Notes: generated from the sequence alone by a model not told the origin. A stretch of 64,000 bases of DNA from Chloroflexota bacterium (GCA_013388855.1 JACAEM010000034.1:1-64000), one strand, 5' to 3'. Shown: positions 8,831-19,299, counted from the stretch's first letter. Program-made: numbers and translations.

Positions 8831-11053
8831 TCAGCCAGTCTGTGATCCCGGTTTCGCAAGCAGGGTTGCGATGCTTTTCAATTCCAGCCACCACTGTTCC
8901 TTGGGGCGCTGGTGTTCGGCATCGATCATGCGGTCGAAGTCACGCATGTCGTGGAAGTGGATCTGTCCCTTCTCCATGCCGATGAAAGCGCTGTTGTATT
9001 CCTTCTTGTTGCATTGCTCGATCAGGTATTCCAGGCACATGCGCGCCAGCCGCGTTGCCTGCACACGGTCGAACGGCGACGGGTCGCCGCCCTGCTGCAA
9101 ATGCCCAAGGATGGCGGGACGCACATCGAACACATCCCTGCCTTCCTCTTCAAAAAGGGCGCACATGAATTCGGTGGTGTACACGGGGTTGGCATACTCA
9201 TTGCGGATCATCAACCCCAGCCGCTTGCCGGACTGGAATCCGCTCAGAAGTTTTTCCACATCCACTTGCAGGTCGCGCAGTTTGACGCCCTCCTCGTGCA
9301 GATAGACGCGTTCCGCGCCGGTTGCCATCCCGCCCATCAACGCCAGATAGCCGCAGTAATGTCCCATCACCTCCACGACGAAACAGCGCCGCGTCGCCAC
9401 CGCCGATTGTTTGATCTTGTCCACCGCATCCACGATGCTGTTCAACGCCGTATCCGCGCCGATGCTGAACTCGGAACCGGGCAGGTTATTGTTGATGGAG
9501 GCAGGCAGGCAGATCATGGGGATGTTGAAACTCGGGAAGTTCGGGCGCTCCTTCAACATGCCGTAGGCCGCTTCATAGGCGGTCCAGCCGCCGATGATCA
9601 GCAGCGCGTCGATGCGATGGTCTTCGATGGCGCGCGCAATGGCATACAGGTCACGCCCTTTGGGGACGTGGCGCGTCGTTCCCAGCATCGAGCCGCCGCG
9701 TGACGCCCAGCCGCTGACGCTCATCCAGTTCATCTCCTCCATATCCCCGTCGATCAAACCCTCGAACCCGTTGCGGACTCCCAGCATGATGTGCCCCATG
9801 TCGAGCCCCAGGCGGATCGCGGCGCGCCCGGCGGTGTTCATACCCGGGGCAGGCGCCCCCGCGTTCAACACTGCGATGCGGAAACGCTTCTTCGCTGGGT
9901 CAATCGGATGCGGCAGGGCGCGCACCATCGTTTTAAAGGTATTGAAGGCATCCCTGAACGAGGAGCTACGCAGAGACATGGCGCGCTCGTAATCTTTGGC
10001 GTTGATCGCCTCCGCCACCGCCTGCGTCTTGCGCACGCTTTCCATCAGCGGCAGGCGTGTCATGCGGTTGTTGCGGATGCCGATGACCACCGGTTCATCC
10101 TCCGGTTTGGCAGAGAGGATGGTGTTGACCGCCTCATACCCCATCAATGTGCTCAAATTGCGGTCGAAGGCACTGGGGCGTCCGCCGCGCTGGACATGCC
10201 CCAACACGGTCACGCGGACCTCCTCTTCGAGTTTTTCTTCGAGCAGGCGCTGGACATCGCTGGAGCCGATGTAGTTGCCGTTCCGGTCGCGCGCGCCCTC
10301 AGCAAGGATCACGATGCTATCGCGGCGGCCAGCCTTCCGTCCGGCGCGGAGGCGTTCGACCAGCACATCCTGCCAGTTCTCCACATCCGGCGGCGCTTCG
10401 GGGATGAGCACCCAATCCGCGCCGCACGCCAGCGCGCCCATCAGGGCAAGATAGCCGCAGTTGCGTCCCATCACCTTGACGACGAACGTTCGCTGGTGAC
10501 TCGCTGCAGTACTGGTGATGGCGTCCACGGCTTCGGTGATGCGGTGAAGCGCCGAGTCGGTGCCGATGGTCATGTCGGTGCCGGAGAAGTCGTTGTCGAT
10601 CGAGCCGACCAATCCCACAATGGAAAAGTTCGGGTATTTGGCGGCTTCCTCCGCGCTGATTTCGCCCCTTTCCACGAGTTCGGAGATCAGCCCGGGCCAC
10701 TCCTGCCGGAAGATGTTCGCGCCGGTCAGCGAGCCGTCGCCGCCGATGACGATGAGACCGTCGATTCCCGCCTTGACCAGATTTTTCGCCGCCTGCCTGC
10801 GACCATCGCGCGTGCGGAATGCTTCGCATCTCGCCGACCCGATGATGGTCCCGCCCAATTGAAGGATGCCCCCCACCGAATCCCAATCCATCTTGCGGAT
10901 GTAGTCGCCGTCATCCACCAATCCCTGGTAGCCTTCGTAGATCGCGTACACTTCCGCTCCCCTGTCCAACGCCGTGCGGACCACTGCCCGCACCGCGGCA
11001 TTCATGCCCTGTGCGTCGCCGCCACTGGTAAGTATTCCAATTCGTCTTGTCAT
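8831..11053 (-). CDS. Double-domain (fused) 6-phosphofructokinase
   Basis: Two PFK halves in one 740-aa ORF: GILTSGGDAQGMNAAVRAVVR...GGDGSLTGA...GSIDNDFSGTDMTIGTDSAL and AVLNAGAPAPGMNTAGRAAIR...GGWTAYEA...ASINNNLPGSEFSIGADTALN. Confidence 0.93.
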   Translation of the reverse strand: MTRRIGILTSGGDAQGMNAAVRAVVRTALDRGAEVYAIYEGYQGLVDDGDYIRKMDWDSVGGILQLGGTIIGSARCEAFRTRDGRRQAAKNLVKAGIDGLIVIGGDGSLTGANIFRQEWPGLISELVERGEISAEEAAKYPNFSIVGLVGSIDNDFSGTDMTIGTDSALHRITEAVDAITSTAASHQRTFVVKVMGRNCGYLALMGALACGADWVLIPEAPPDVENWQDVLVERLRAGRKAGRRDSIVILAEGARDRNGNYIGSSDVQRLLEEKLEEEVRVTVLGHVQRGGRPSAFDRNLSTLMGYEAVNTILSAKPEDEPVVIGIRNNRMTRLPLMESVRKTQAVAEAINAKDYERAMSLRSSSFRDAFNTFKTMVRALPHPIDPAKKRFRIAVLNAGAPAPGMNTAGRAAIRLGLDMGHIMLGVRNGFEGLIDGDMEEMNWMSVSGWASRGGSMLGTTRHVPKGRDLYAIARAIEDHRIDALLIIGGWTAYEAAYGMLKERPNFPSFNIPMICLPASINNNLPGSEFSIGADTALNSIVDAVDKIKQSAVATRRCFVVEVMGHYCGYLALMGGMATGAERVYLHEEGVKLRDLQVDVEKLLSGFQSGKRLGLMIRNEYANPVYTTEFMCALFEEEGRDVFDVRPAILGHLQQGGDPSPFDRVQATRLARMCLEYLIEQCNKKEYNSAFIGMEKGQIHFHDMRDFDRMIDAEHQRPKEQWWLELKSIATLLAKPGSQTG

Positions 11054-11324
11054 GGTGTCCTGCCGTATCGATATAGTTCAATCTTTTAATTCTACTGCAA
11101 ATAAGTTTGACTTTAACAATAAAACGCGACTGCCAAATGTCACGTTTTGCTGAACGCAGGAGCAGAAACGGTTAGCGGCAGGCGGGATGAGACTTACCGT
11201 CAAGACGGAGAAAACTTCAAGCCACGAAAAAACTCGAAAATGCGAAACTTGCCGAAACGCTGATTCCGAAATGCTATTGATGGATGAAACTCACTGAAAG
11301 ACCGAATTGTAAAATTCTTTCCCG

Positions 11325-11630
11325 TTATTCCCACGATGTATGTTTGAACATATAGAGAAGTAATAGATAAACCTGGATTAGGTAGCCGAATGCCCCAAAT
11401 AGGGCGCCACCGAAATAAACAAGTGATGAATTCACTTTGACAGGGATCAGCCTTGACAAGAGATCAGCCAGAAACCCTATCCCACATCCTACCAGTAAGC
11501 TCAGAAGATACCAGGCGACTAGCCCAGACCACCCGAATAGATCAAATTTAAACATTTGCGAGTGAAATAAAGAGATAATCAAACCGGTAATCGCCCCGGC
11601 AAGAAGACCTTTCCTCGTTACAGGTCGCAT
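11325..11630 (-). CDS. Small hypothetical membrane protein
   Basis: 101 aa with hydrophobic segments; no recognised family. Confidence 0.5.
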   Translation of the reverse strand: MRPVTRKGLLAGAITGLIISLFHSQMFKFDLFGWSGLVAWYLLSLLVGCGIGFLADLLSRLIPVKVNSSLVYFGGALFGAFGYLIQVYLLLLYMFKHTSWE

Positions 11631-11745
11631 GATCTCAACCTCACAAACTATGTATCCTGGATAGATTCCTCATCCTAAACGCTCAACTAGAAATAGATGA
11701 TCAAAAGTGCGAACTCAATTTCCCTGACCACTTTACACCCAAAAA

Positions 11746-12756
11746 TCATTCGCACGCCGCGGACTGACGTTCCACGGGCAAGCCGAAGGCTTCATACACT
11801 GGCACACCGTCCCATTCGGCGGGGATGGGCAGACCCAGCGCGAAGGCGGCGGTGGCGGCAGTATCCATCGTATGGACCGGGATCGTGAGCTGCCTTGGCT
11901 GGATACCCGCGCCCGCCGCGATCCACGGGATGGTCATATCTTCGGGCAGGCTGGAACCGTGGGTGGTCCCATGCCCGCCGTGGTCGGCGGTGACGATGAT
12001 CAGCGTTTCTTCGCGCAAGCCTCGGGCGGATAACTCGGCAAGAATATTTCCCAGTGCCTCATCCGCCCGGAAAATGACGCTCAATTGCTGAGACGAAAGC
12101 CAGCCATATTCATGTCCCATCCAATCGGGGGTGGGAAAATGGACGAAGAGCAGGCGAAAGTCCTGCGGAAAGTTCGCGATCAATTCCCCGGCGATAACCA
12201 GGTCGCGGTCGTTGATGAAAACAAACTGGTCCGTGCTGGCGGGTTCGGTGATCTGACGCAGTTTTTCCTTGCCCACGTACATCACCGTCTGCATCCCGGC
12301 GGCATGGGCGAGATCGAACAGGTCGGTGCCGCGGGCATATCCCAGCAGAGGCAGATAATCGTTCCAATTCACACCATGCTTCGACGGACATATGCCGGTC
12401 AACATGGAGGAGTGGGCAGGCAGGGTGGCGCTGGGATGAATCGTCTGTGCGGCAAGCGTGTATGCCGAACCCGCCATGAGCGCCTGCAAGTTTGGCATGG
12501 GCGCCAGCGCGATGGCGTCGGGGCGGAGTCCATCCATGGACAGGATCAGTACGCGGCGTGCGAACGGAAGCGGTGCCGGTGTGATGGTGGGAACGAAAGT
12601 CGGAGCCCCGGTCGCAGTGGCGGTCGGAGGAAAAGTCGCAGTGAATGGAAATGTCGTAGCCGGAGGAGCGGGCGGCGGCGCGGCAAACTCCGGCACCTTA
12701 CACGCCAGCAATAGAAGTACAAGACCGATTAGGAAGCGGTTTTGACGCGTTCTCAT
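11746..12756 (-). CDS. Lipoprotein alkaline phosphatase superfamily / type I phosphodiesterase-nucleotide pyrophosphatase
   Basis: MRTRQNRFLIGLVLLLLACK lipobox; VLILSMDGLRPDAI, ATLPAHSSMLTGICPSKHGVNWN, IIVTADHGGHGTTHG metal-site motifs. Start reassigned to 12756. Confidence 0.87.
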   Translation of the reverse strand: MRTRQNRFLIGLVLLLLACKVPEFAAPPPAPPATTFPFTATFPPTATATGAPTFVPTITPAPLPFARRVLILSMDGLRPDAIALAPMPNLQALMAGSAYTLAAQTIHPSATLPAHSSMLTGICPSKHGVNWNDYLPLLGYARGTDLFDLAHAAGMQTVMYVGKEKLRQITEPASTDQFVFINDRDLVIAGELIANFPQDFRLLFVHFPTPDWMGHEYGWLSSQQLSVIFRADEALGNILAELSARGLREETLIIVTADHGGHGTTHGSSLPEDMTIPWIAAGAGIQPRQLTIPVHTMDTAATAAFALGLPIPAEWDGVPVYEAFGLPVERQSAACE

Positions 12757-13205
12757 GCATCCCCCACTTCGACCTCGTCGGAATCGACCACCACATCGAG
12801 TTCGTCGCCGTACTGTATGCCGGGAATTTCCATCGCGATGACTTCGATCAGGGAGGGGTTTTGAAAATTTCGCTTTTTCGTTTCGGGGTGCGGGTAATAC
12901 ACCCAGCCTTCGTATTCGGCGCCTTTGTAGATTACCTTGCAGTGCGAGAAGGAAAATGTCTCCGGCGGATGCAGGTCGGTCCATTCCACGTGTGGAAACG
13001 TGTAGCGCGGCTTGACCATCTTGAAGGTGTGCGGGGAAATATCCACGTTCAGCGAGCCGTTGAAATAACCGCTCAGGTCAAGTCCGCGTGCAGCGAAGAG
13101 TGGTAGCTGGCGGCTAAGCGCTCCGTAGGGGTAATCCGCCGAGGGTCCGGAGGCGACGCGGTAGCCTCGGGCGAGTCGTCCGTGAAGAAGAGTCCATTTT
13201 GTCAT
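12753..13205 (-). CDS. RibK (DUF120)-like protein, possible CTP-dependent riboflavin kinase fold
   Basis: LLHGRLARGYRVASG...GYFNGSLNVDIS...EGWVYYPHPETKKRNFQNPSLIEVIAMEIPGIQYGDELDVVV follows the archaeal RibK pattern (G-V-SG, GTLN, P-x-T, EIIAP..LR..dGD.v). Confidence 0.45.
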   Translation of the reverse strand: MTKWTLLHGRLARGYRVASGPSADYPYGALSRQLPLFAARGLDLSGYFNGSLNVDISPHTFKMVKPRYTFPHVEWTDLHPPETFSFSHCKVIYKGAEYEGWVYYPHPETKKRNFQNPSLIEVIAMEIPGIQYGDELDVVVDSDEVEVGDA

Positions 13206-13429
13206 GGTGAAATTGTACTGTACGTCCTCCGGCCTTGCGAGCCGGAACGCAAACTAATCCCACGACACGAAGTATGAAATTGCTTTGTCGTGGCGCAAAG
13301 CACCCCCCTCGCAATGACATAATAGAGGGTGATTTGTGATGCTCTCTGCAAGGATGAAACACACTTATCCCCGCTCCCCCTCCGTGCTATGGTTGGATTG
13401 AATTTACCCATTCCCTTACGGAGAAGTCC

Positions 13430-14854
13430 ATGTTTGAACATTTCGATCAGGCAAAAAAATATATCGTTGACAAGGGGGTTGAAGTCATCGATTTGAAGTT
13501 CTGCGACCTGTGGGGACGCTGGCATCACCTGACCATTCCCTCCAGCCAGTTCGAGCCGAAGTTGATGGAGGAGGGCATCGGTTTCGACGGCTCCTCGGTA
13601 GGACTCAAATCGGTCAAAGCCGGGGATATGGTGCTGGTGCCCGACCTCGCCACCGGTTTCCTCGATCCATTCTGGGAGACGGTCACGCTCAGTTTCATCT
13701 GCCGCACCCTCGAAGCGGATACGCACGAGATTTTCGCCAACGACCCGCGCAACATCGCCGTCCGTGCCGAGGCGTACATGAAGTCTACAGGCATTGCCGA
13801 CGAAAGCCGCTGGGGACCGGAGTTTGAGTTCTACCTCTTCGACAGCATCAGCTACGAGAATGGCGTCAACCGCTCAGGGTATGCCATCGAAAGCGGCGAA
13901 GCGGACTGGAACAGCAACGCCGGCGGCGGGCACGGGCATTACATCCCATTGCATGGCGGCTATCATGCCATCCCACCCAAGGACGCGTTGTACAAAATTC
14001 GCACGCGCATGATGAGTCACTTGGAAAGGATGGGCGTGCCGGTCAAATATCACCATCACGAGGTCGGCGGACCCGGTCAATGCGAGATCGAAACGCCCAT
14101 GATGGGACTGGTCCAGGCGGGCGATGCCACCATGATTATCAAGTACGTCACCAAGATGACCGCCCACGAAAACGGACAGACCGTCACCTTCATGCCCAAG
14201 CCGTTGTTCGGCGAAGCGGGGAGTGGTATGCACTTCCATCAACACCTATTCAAGAATCACAGGAATGTTTTTTATGATGCCGAGGGTTACGGCTGTTTGA
14301 GCAGAGAAGCGCTCTACTATATCGGCGGTCTGCTCAAACATGGTGCGGCATTGCTTGCAATCACCAACCCATCCACGAATTCCTATCGTCGCCTTGTGCC
14401 GGGCTACGAAGCGCCGGTCAATGCGTTCTTCTCGCTCGGCAATCGCAGCGCCGCCGTGCGCATCCCGAAATATGCCACCCAGCCCGACACCGCCCGTATG
14501 GAGTTCCGCCCGCCCGATGCGACGGGCAATGTCTATCTCATGCTCGCCGCGCAGTTGATGGCGGGACTCGACGGGATCCAGAATCAGATCGATCCAACGG
14601 AAGCAGGCTTCGGTCCGTTCGATGCGAATATCTTCTCCTGGAGCGACGAACAGCGTTCGAAGATCAAGCCATTACCGTCATCCCTCAATATGGCGTTGTC
14701 CGCGCTGGAGGAGGATCACGACTTCCTCACCGCAGGTGGAGTCTTCAGCGAAGAGATGCTCACGCAATGGGTCGAGCATAAACGCCAGTCGGAATATTTC
14801 GCGGTGCGCAATCGACCGCATCCGTATGAAATGAGCTTGTATTTTGATGTGTAG
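13430..14854 (+). CDS. glnA: Glutamine synthetase, type I
   Basis: DLKFCDLWGRWHHLTIP, GFDGSSVGLKSVKAGDMVLVPD, GPEFEFYLFD, GSGMHFHQHLFK, NPSTNSYRRLVPGYEAPVN. Confidence 0.96.
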   Translation: MFEHFDQAKKYIVDKGVEVIDLKFCDLWGRWHHLTIPSSQFEPKLMEEGIGFDGSSVGLKSVKAGDMVLVPDLATGFLDPFWETVTLSFICRTLEADTHEIFANDPRNIAVRAEAYMKSTGIADESRWGPEFEFYLFDSISYENGVNRSGYAIESGEADWNSNAGGGHGHYIPLHGGYHAIPPKDALYKIRTRMMSHLERMGVPVKYHHHEVGGPGQCEIETPMMGLVQAGDATMIIKYVTKMTAHENGQTVTFMPKPLFGEAGSGMHFHQHLFKNHRNVFYDAEGYGCLSREALYYIGGLLKHGAALLAITNPSTNSYRRLVPGYEAPVNAFFSLGNRSAAVRIPKYATQPDTARMEFRPPDATGNVYLMLAAQLMAGLDGIQNQIDPTEAGFGPFDANIFSWSDEQRSKIKPLPSSLNMALSALEEDHDFLTAGGVFSEEMLTQWVEHKRQSEYFAVRNRPHPYEMSLYFDV

Positions 14855-14859
14855 AAATA

Positions 14860-14899
14860 AAGAACTCCGGTTTCAGCCGGAGTTCTTCTTTCATTTTTA
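14860..14899 (+). terminator. Rho-independent terminator after glnA
   Basis: agaactccgg tttcag ccggagttct followed by tctttcattttt. Confidence 0.75.
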
Positions 14900-15913
14900 C
14901 TTTATCACCGGGTACGGCGATTTGGCTCTAACATTGAGCAACTGTATGAGGTTTTTGATGACCTCAACCGATGTGGCGATCACAACGATCACGATGATGA
15001 TGGTCGGCACAACGCTGAATAGTCGAGCCAGTGTATCGGCGGCTTCCGTGATTCCCAGAGCCCGGAGCGATTCAGACGAGATGGCGAAGACACCGGGAGT
15101 CCGCAGGATGATGATTGCCAGTACCATTCCAGCGAGATCAATCATGATATCAAGGATGCGTGTGATGGGTTTCCAATCCCGCTGCCCCAGCAGAAAGACA
15201 TTGAAAGCGATCTGGATCAGACCCATTACGTTGATCCACGGCAGGAAGCGGAAGAACACATCGGTCAAGATGGGGATGGTGGACCAGTTACCGTCGTTCG
15301 AAAAACCGATCACGAACAGGTTCGGATACAGGTTGAGCACGACCAATCCCAGCACCGTGAAAATGATGGTGGCAATGGCATCAGCTCGCTTGATCTGGTC
15401 CGGGTCGGGTTCCGCTTGCAATTCTTTCGGGTCCCAATCCTTGATCTCCTTTTCGAACTCATCAACGACCTTTGTCCGTTCGAGGATCGCAAAGACCAGC
15501 ACGATATTTCCGAATGCCGCGATCAACCCGCCTAGCAGACCAGTGAACCACTCACCCACAGTAGACGCAAACTCCGGACCGGACAGCCCTACTTTGCTCA
15601 AGTTCACGCCAAGCCCAATGAAGGAAGCTCCGATCACTACAGCGAACACGATGCGCAGGATCATCTCGAACATCGGGAACATGCGTGGACCGATCAGATA
15701 CGGATGAGGTTTGTACGTGGCAGCGACTTCACGCGGCGCGCCGTATTCCTTCAACAACGCCATTACTGTCGCTTCATCTGCCGGACCCTTGCCTTGAGTC
15801 CGCTCCTCGAGCATATCTTCCAGCGTCGAGCGGATCTCGGCTTCGATATCGGCACGGTTCTTGCGCGGCAGGTGCTTGCCGACTTCAGCGATATATTTAT
15901 CAATCAGGTTCAT
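14897..15913 (-). CDS. HAAS-domain integral membrane protein
   Basis: MNLIDKYIAEVGKHLPRKNRADIEAEIRSTLEDMLEER plus TM segments; paralogous to the neighbour upstream. Confidence 0.75.
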   Translation of the reverse strand: MNLIDKYIAEVGKHLPRKNRADIEAEIRSTLEDMLEERTQGKGPADEATVMALLKEYGAPREVAATYKPHPYLIGPRMFPMFEMILRIVFAVVIGASFIGLGVNLSKVGLSGPEFASTVGEWFTGLLGGLIAAFGNIVLVFAILERTKVVDEFEKEIKDWDPKELQAEPDPDQIKRADAIATIIFTVLGLVVLNLYPNLFVIGFSNDGNWSTIPILTDVFFRFLPWINVMGLIQIAFNVFLLGQRDWKPITRILDIMIDLAGMVLAIIILRTPGVFAISSESLRALGITEAADTLARLFSVVPTIIIVIVVIATSVEVIKNLIQLLNVRAKSPYPVIK

Positions 15914-15928
15914 TTCATCCTCCTTACA

Positions 15929-16939
15929 TTACGAAACATTCTTATTAGCGACAACCAATTCTGGTTGTTCATTGAGTTTTCTTGCCATCCGAATGGAGTT
16001 GACCATATCCCATATCAGGATGCCCACGATGATGGCGGCAGTGATGTTCACTGACCACACAGACCACGTTGACACATCTCTCAATCTTGCGATCTGTTCA
16101 GGGTCGAGTGTCCTCAGAAATTCAGGGTTAATCACCTGCTGCGTGGTCACCAGTGCCACGATGTAAATGATCGAACCCAGGCACAGGATCACATTCGTGG
16201 CGGTGAGCGCGGGAGTCCATTTACCGATCTTCAACTTGAATACATCATGGATCAGATTCAGCACCATCAACACAAGGAAGACGGGCAGCCACACATTCCA
16301 CAATTCGGGGTTGATGAACAGCACGTTATCGAGATCACCTTGCAGCCAGCTCTGAACGACAGGCATGACGACCCACAACAGTACGAAGAGATCCATGATG
16401 ATATCTGTCATCGCCTCGCCAACGCTGATCTGACGCTTTCCGGCAAATTCGGGTAACTGGGCAACAGTCCATTTCTGGGGATGGCGTTCGATCGCTTCGC
16501 CGGGGACTTCATCCGAGCGTTCCAGCAGAATGAAAACGACCGTGATCCAGAAAAATATCTGCAAGCCAACTTCGAACGCGCCTCCGAAGGCATTGCCAAG
16601 CGCATCGACAAAATCCAGCGGTTCCTTTGCCAGCGTAAGAATAAACGTCACCGCGGCGAAGATCGGGAGCACGATGTACAGCACGCGTTGAAGCGTCTGG
16701 AGGTAGACCTCATACCAACCCGGACCGATCAAGTACCGCTTGGGAGGCGCATATTTGGCAGCGAGCGATTTCGGGTCACCAAGTTCTTCGAGCGTTTCCA
16801 CGATCACTTTTTCATCGTGCCCGCCGCGCTCCTCAAGCATATCCTCCACCATCGAGCGGATCTCGGCCTCAATATCCGTCCGGTTCTTCTCCGGCAGGTG
16901 CCTGCCGACTTCTGCAATATATCTATCGATAAGATTCAT
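15929..16939 (-). CDS. HAAS-domain integral membrane protein (tandem paralog)
   Basis: MNLIDRYIAEVGRHLPEKNRTDIEAEIRSMVEDMLEER; same layout as 14897..15913. Confidence 0.75.
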   Translation of the reverse strand: MNLIDRYIAEVGRHLPEKNRTDIEAEIRSMVEDMLEERGGHDEKVIVETLEELGDPKSLAAKYAPPKRYLIGPGWYEVYLQTLQRVLYIVLPIFAAVTFILTLAKEPLDFVDALGNAFGGAFEVGLQIFFWITVVFILLERSDEVPGEAIERHPQKWTVAQLPEFAGKRQISVGEAMTDIIMDLFVLLWVVMPVVQSWLQGDLDNVLFINPELWNVWLPVFLVLMVLNLIHDVFKLKIGKWTPALTATNVILCLGSIIYIVALVTTQQVINPEFLRTLDPEQIARLRDVSTWSVWSVNITAAIIVGILIWDMVNSIRMARKLNEQPELVVANKNVS

Positions 16940-16954
16940 CTCTCACTCCTTGCA

Positions 16955-17287
16955 CTATGACAACATCTCGGACATGGTCTCCGCCATCGTGGACCATTCC
17001 TTTTTCAACTTTGCCAGCACCGCCTTGCCCTGCGGGCTGATGACGTAATACCGGCGCGGACGGGCTTCGTCCACGATGCGCCAGTCGGACTGTAACAGTC
17101 CCTGCGACTCGAGCCGGCGGAGCAGGGGATAGAGCGTGCTTTGATCAATCTCCATGCCCTGCTCGGAGAGCGCCTTGAGCAGGGAGTAGCCATACTGCTC
17201 CTCACTCAACTGGCTCAGCACCGCCAGAGACAAAACGCCGCGCCGCAGTTCCAACAACATGTTTTGCAGGATTTCATCATTTTCCAT
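16955..17287 (-). CDS. PadR family transcriptional regulator
   Basis: LRRGVLSLAVLSQLSEEQYGYSLLKALSEQGMEIDQSTLYPLLRRLESQGLLQSDWRIVDEARPRRYYVISPQGKAVL. Confidence 0.92.
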   Translation of the reverse strand: MENDEILQNMLLELRRGVLSLAVLSQLSEEQYGYSLLKALSEQGMEIDQSTLYPLLRRLESQGLLQSDWRIVDEARPRRYYVISPQGKAVLAKLKKEWSTMAETMSEMLS

Positions 17288-17308
17288 GGGTCACCTTACG
17301 GCTCACAT

Positions 17309-17329
17309 AATACTATATATCATACAGTA
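17309..17329. promoter_or_regulatory. Candidate PadR operator
   Basis: Imperfect palindrome atactatatatcatacagtat immediately upstream of padR. Confidence 0.4.
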
Positions 17330-17358
17330 TGTCAAGGGTAAAAGTATAGGATGACAAA

Positions 17359-17389
17359 ACGTCCCGAAGGCTCAAAACCTTCGGGACGT
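17359..17389. terminator. Hairpin terminator
   Basis: acgtcccgaagg ctcaaaa ccttcgggacgt, perfect 12-bp stem. Confidence 0.65.
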
Positions 17390-17399
17390 GATAGCAAGT

Positions 17400-17585
17400 T
17401 TACCTTTTCCTCCGCTCGCGCGCTTTTTCCAGCCTGCGCAAAAACCGGTAGACGGGCGGTCCGAGCAACAAGACGATGAGCAGGAAAATCAACGCCGCTT
17501 CCCGCCAGCCGATTGCCAACACAGGCTGGCAGGCAAGCAAACCCATGGTCAATGCAGACGCCCCCGCCCAAAGTTCCCTTTTCAT
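17400..17585 (-). CDS. Small hypothetical membrane protein
   Basis: 61 aa, two hydrophobic stretches, directly downstream of hutU on the same strand. Confidence 0.4.
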   Translation of the reverse strand: MKRELWAGASALTMGLLACQPVLAIGWREAALIFLLIVLLLGPPVYRFLRRLEKARERRKR

Positions 17586-17589
17586 CGGA

Positions 17590-19242
17590 TTACTTCAACA
17601 TCGGCATCTTGATGCCGTGACGCTTCGCCGCCGCGATGGCGATCTCGTAGCCCGCGTCGGCGTGTCGGACGACGCCCAAGCCTGGGTCGGTGGTCAGAAC
17701 CCGCTCCAACCTCCGAGCCGCTTCGGGAGTCCCATCCGCCACGATGACCTGCCCGGCGTGCTGGCTGTATCCCATCCCCACCCCGCCGCCGTGATGGAAC
17801 GACACCCACGTCGCGCCGCCCACAGCGTTAATGAGCGCGTTGAGGATTGCCCAGTCGGAGATGGCATCCGAACCGTCCTTCATCGCTTCGGTCTCGCGGT
17901 TGGGCGAAGCGACCGAACCCGAATCCAGATGATCGCGCCCGATGACGATCGGCGCTTTGACCTTTCCGCTGGCAACCAGCTCGTTGAACTTGAGTCCTGC
18001 TTTGACGCGTTCGCCGTATCCCAGCCAGCAGATGCGGGCGGGCAATCCCTGAAATGGCACTTTCTCGCGCGCCATCGTCAGCCAGCGCCGCAGATGTTCG
18101 TCTTCGGGGAACAATTCCATGATTGCCTGGTCAGTGGTGTAAATGTCCTCTTTATCGCCCGAAAGCGCCACCCAGCGGAAGGGTCCCTTGCCCTCGCAAA
18201 ACAATGGACGGATGTAGGCAGGCACGAAGCCGGGGAACTCGAAGGCGTCCGTCACACCGTTGTTATATGCCTGCTGGCGGATGTTGTTGCCGTAGTCGAA
18301 CACCTCCGCCCCGGCGCGTTGAAACTTCAGCATGGCGCGCACGTGCTGAGCCATCGAGTCCATTGCCATCTTTTTGTATTTCTCTGGGTCGGTTTTTCGC
18401 AACTCATTCGCCGCTGTGACAGACAAACCGGACGGCACATACATCAACGCCTCATGCGCCGAGGTCTGGTCAGTTACCACATCCGGGACGACGCCCCGTT
18501 CTGCCAGTTCGTGATAGACATCCGCCGCATTGCCGATCAGCCCGATGGATTTGGGCACCTGCTTGTCCTTGAATTCCTCGACGAGCGTCATCGCTTCTTC
18601 GAGATTGTCCACCACCATGTCCACGTAGCCAATGGCGCGGCGGCGCTCGGCGCGTTCGGGGTCCACCTCCACGATGAGACCCACGCCTTCGTTCATGGTG
18701 ATTGCCAGCGGCTGGGCGCCACCCATTCCGCCGAGCCCGGCGGTGAGGACGAACTTTCCCTTGAGCGAGCCCCAGCCTTTGAGTTTGGCAAGCGCGCCAA
18801 AGGTTTCGTAGGTGCCTTGCAGAATGCCCTGGGTGCCGATGTAAATCCACGAGCCGGCAGTCATTTGCCCGTACATGATGAGTCCCTTTTTGGCGAGTTC
18901 GTCGAAGTGTTCCCACGTCGCCCAATGCGGGACGAGGTTGGAATTGGCAATCAGCACGCGGGGCGCGTCTTTGTGCGTTTTGAAGATGACCACCGGTTTG
19001 CCCGATTGGACGAGGAGCGTTTCGTCCTCCTCCAAATTTTTGAGCGATTCCAGGATCGCGTCGAACGATTCCCAATCGCGCGCGGCTTTGCCTCTCCCGC
19101 CATAGACGACGAGTTCCTCGGGCTTTTCCGCCACTTCCGGGTCGAGGTTATTTTGGATCATGCGGTAGGCGGCTTCGCTGAGCCAGTTCCTGCAGGTGAG
19201 TGTGGTGCCCCTCGGGGCGCGGACAGTTCTGGGTCCAGACAT
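17590..19242 (-). CDS. hutU: Urocanate hydratase
   Basis: [89 protein letters not shown]. Confidence 0.96.
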   Translation of the reverse strand: MSGPRTVRAPRGTTLTCRNWLSEAAYRMIQNNLDPEVAEKPEELVVYGGRGKAARDWESFDAILESLKNLEEDETLLVQSGKPVVIFKTHKDAPRVLIANSNLVPHWATWEHFDELAKKGLIMYGQMTAGSWIYIGTQGILQGTYETFGALAKLKGWGSLKGKFVLTAGLGGMGGAQPLAITMNEGVGLIVEVDPERAERRRAIGYVDMVVDNLEEAMTLVEEFKDKQVPKSIGLIGNAADVYHELAERGVVPDVVTDQTSAHEALMYVPSGLSVTAANELRKTDPEKYKKMAMDSMAQHVRAMLKFQRAGAEVFDYGNNIRQQAYNNGVTDAFEFPGFVPAYIRPLFCEGKGPFRWVALSGDKEDIYTTDQAIMELFPEDEHLRRWLTMAREKVPFQGLPARICWLGYGERVKAGLKFNELVASGKVKAPIVIGRDHLDSGSVASPNRETEAMKDGSDAISDWAILNALINAVGGATWVSFHHGGGVGMGYSQHAGQVIVADGTPEAARRLERVLTTDPGLGVVRHADAGYEIAIAAAKRHGIKMPMLK

Positions 19243-19267
19243 GATGCGTCTCCTTGTCAGATGAAAA

Positions 19268-19299
19268 ATCCCTCCCGGCTATTATACGCCGGGAGGGAT
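19268..19299. terminator. Hairpin terminator
   Basis: atccctcccggc tattatac gccgggagggat, perfect 12-bp stem. Confidence 0.6.

Noticed and set aside
9791-11089. Long plus-strand ORF (432 aa) opposite pfk
   Set aside because: Antisense shadow of the clear double-domain PFK; no recognisable motifs, His/Arg/Asp-biased composition typical of GC-rich reverse frames.
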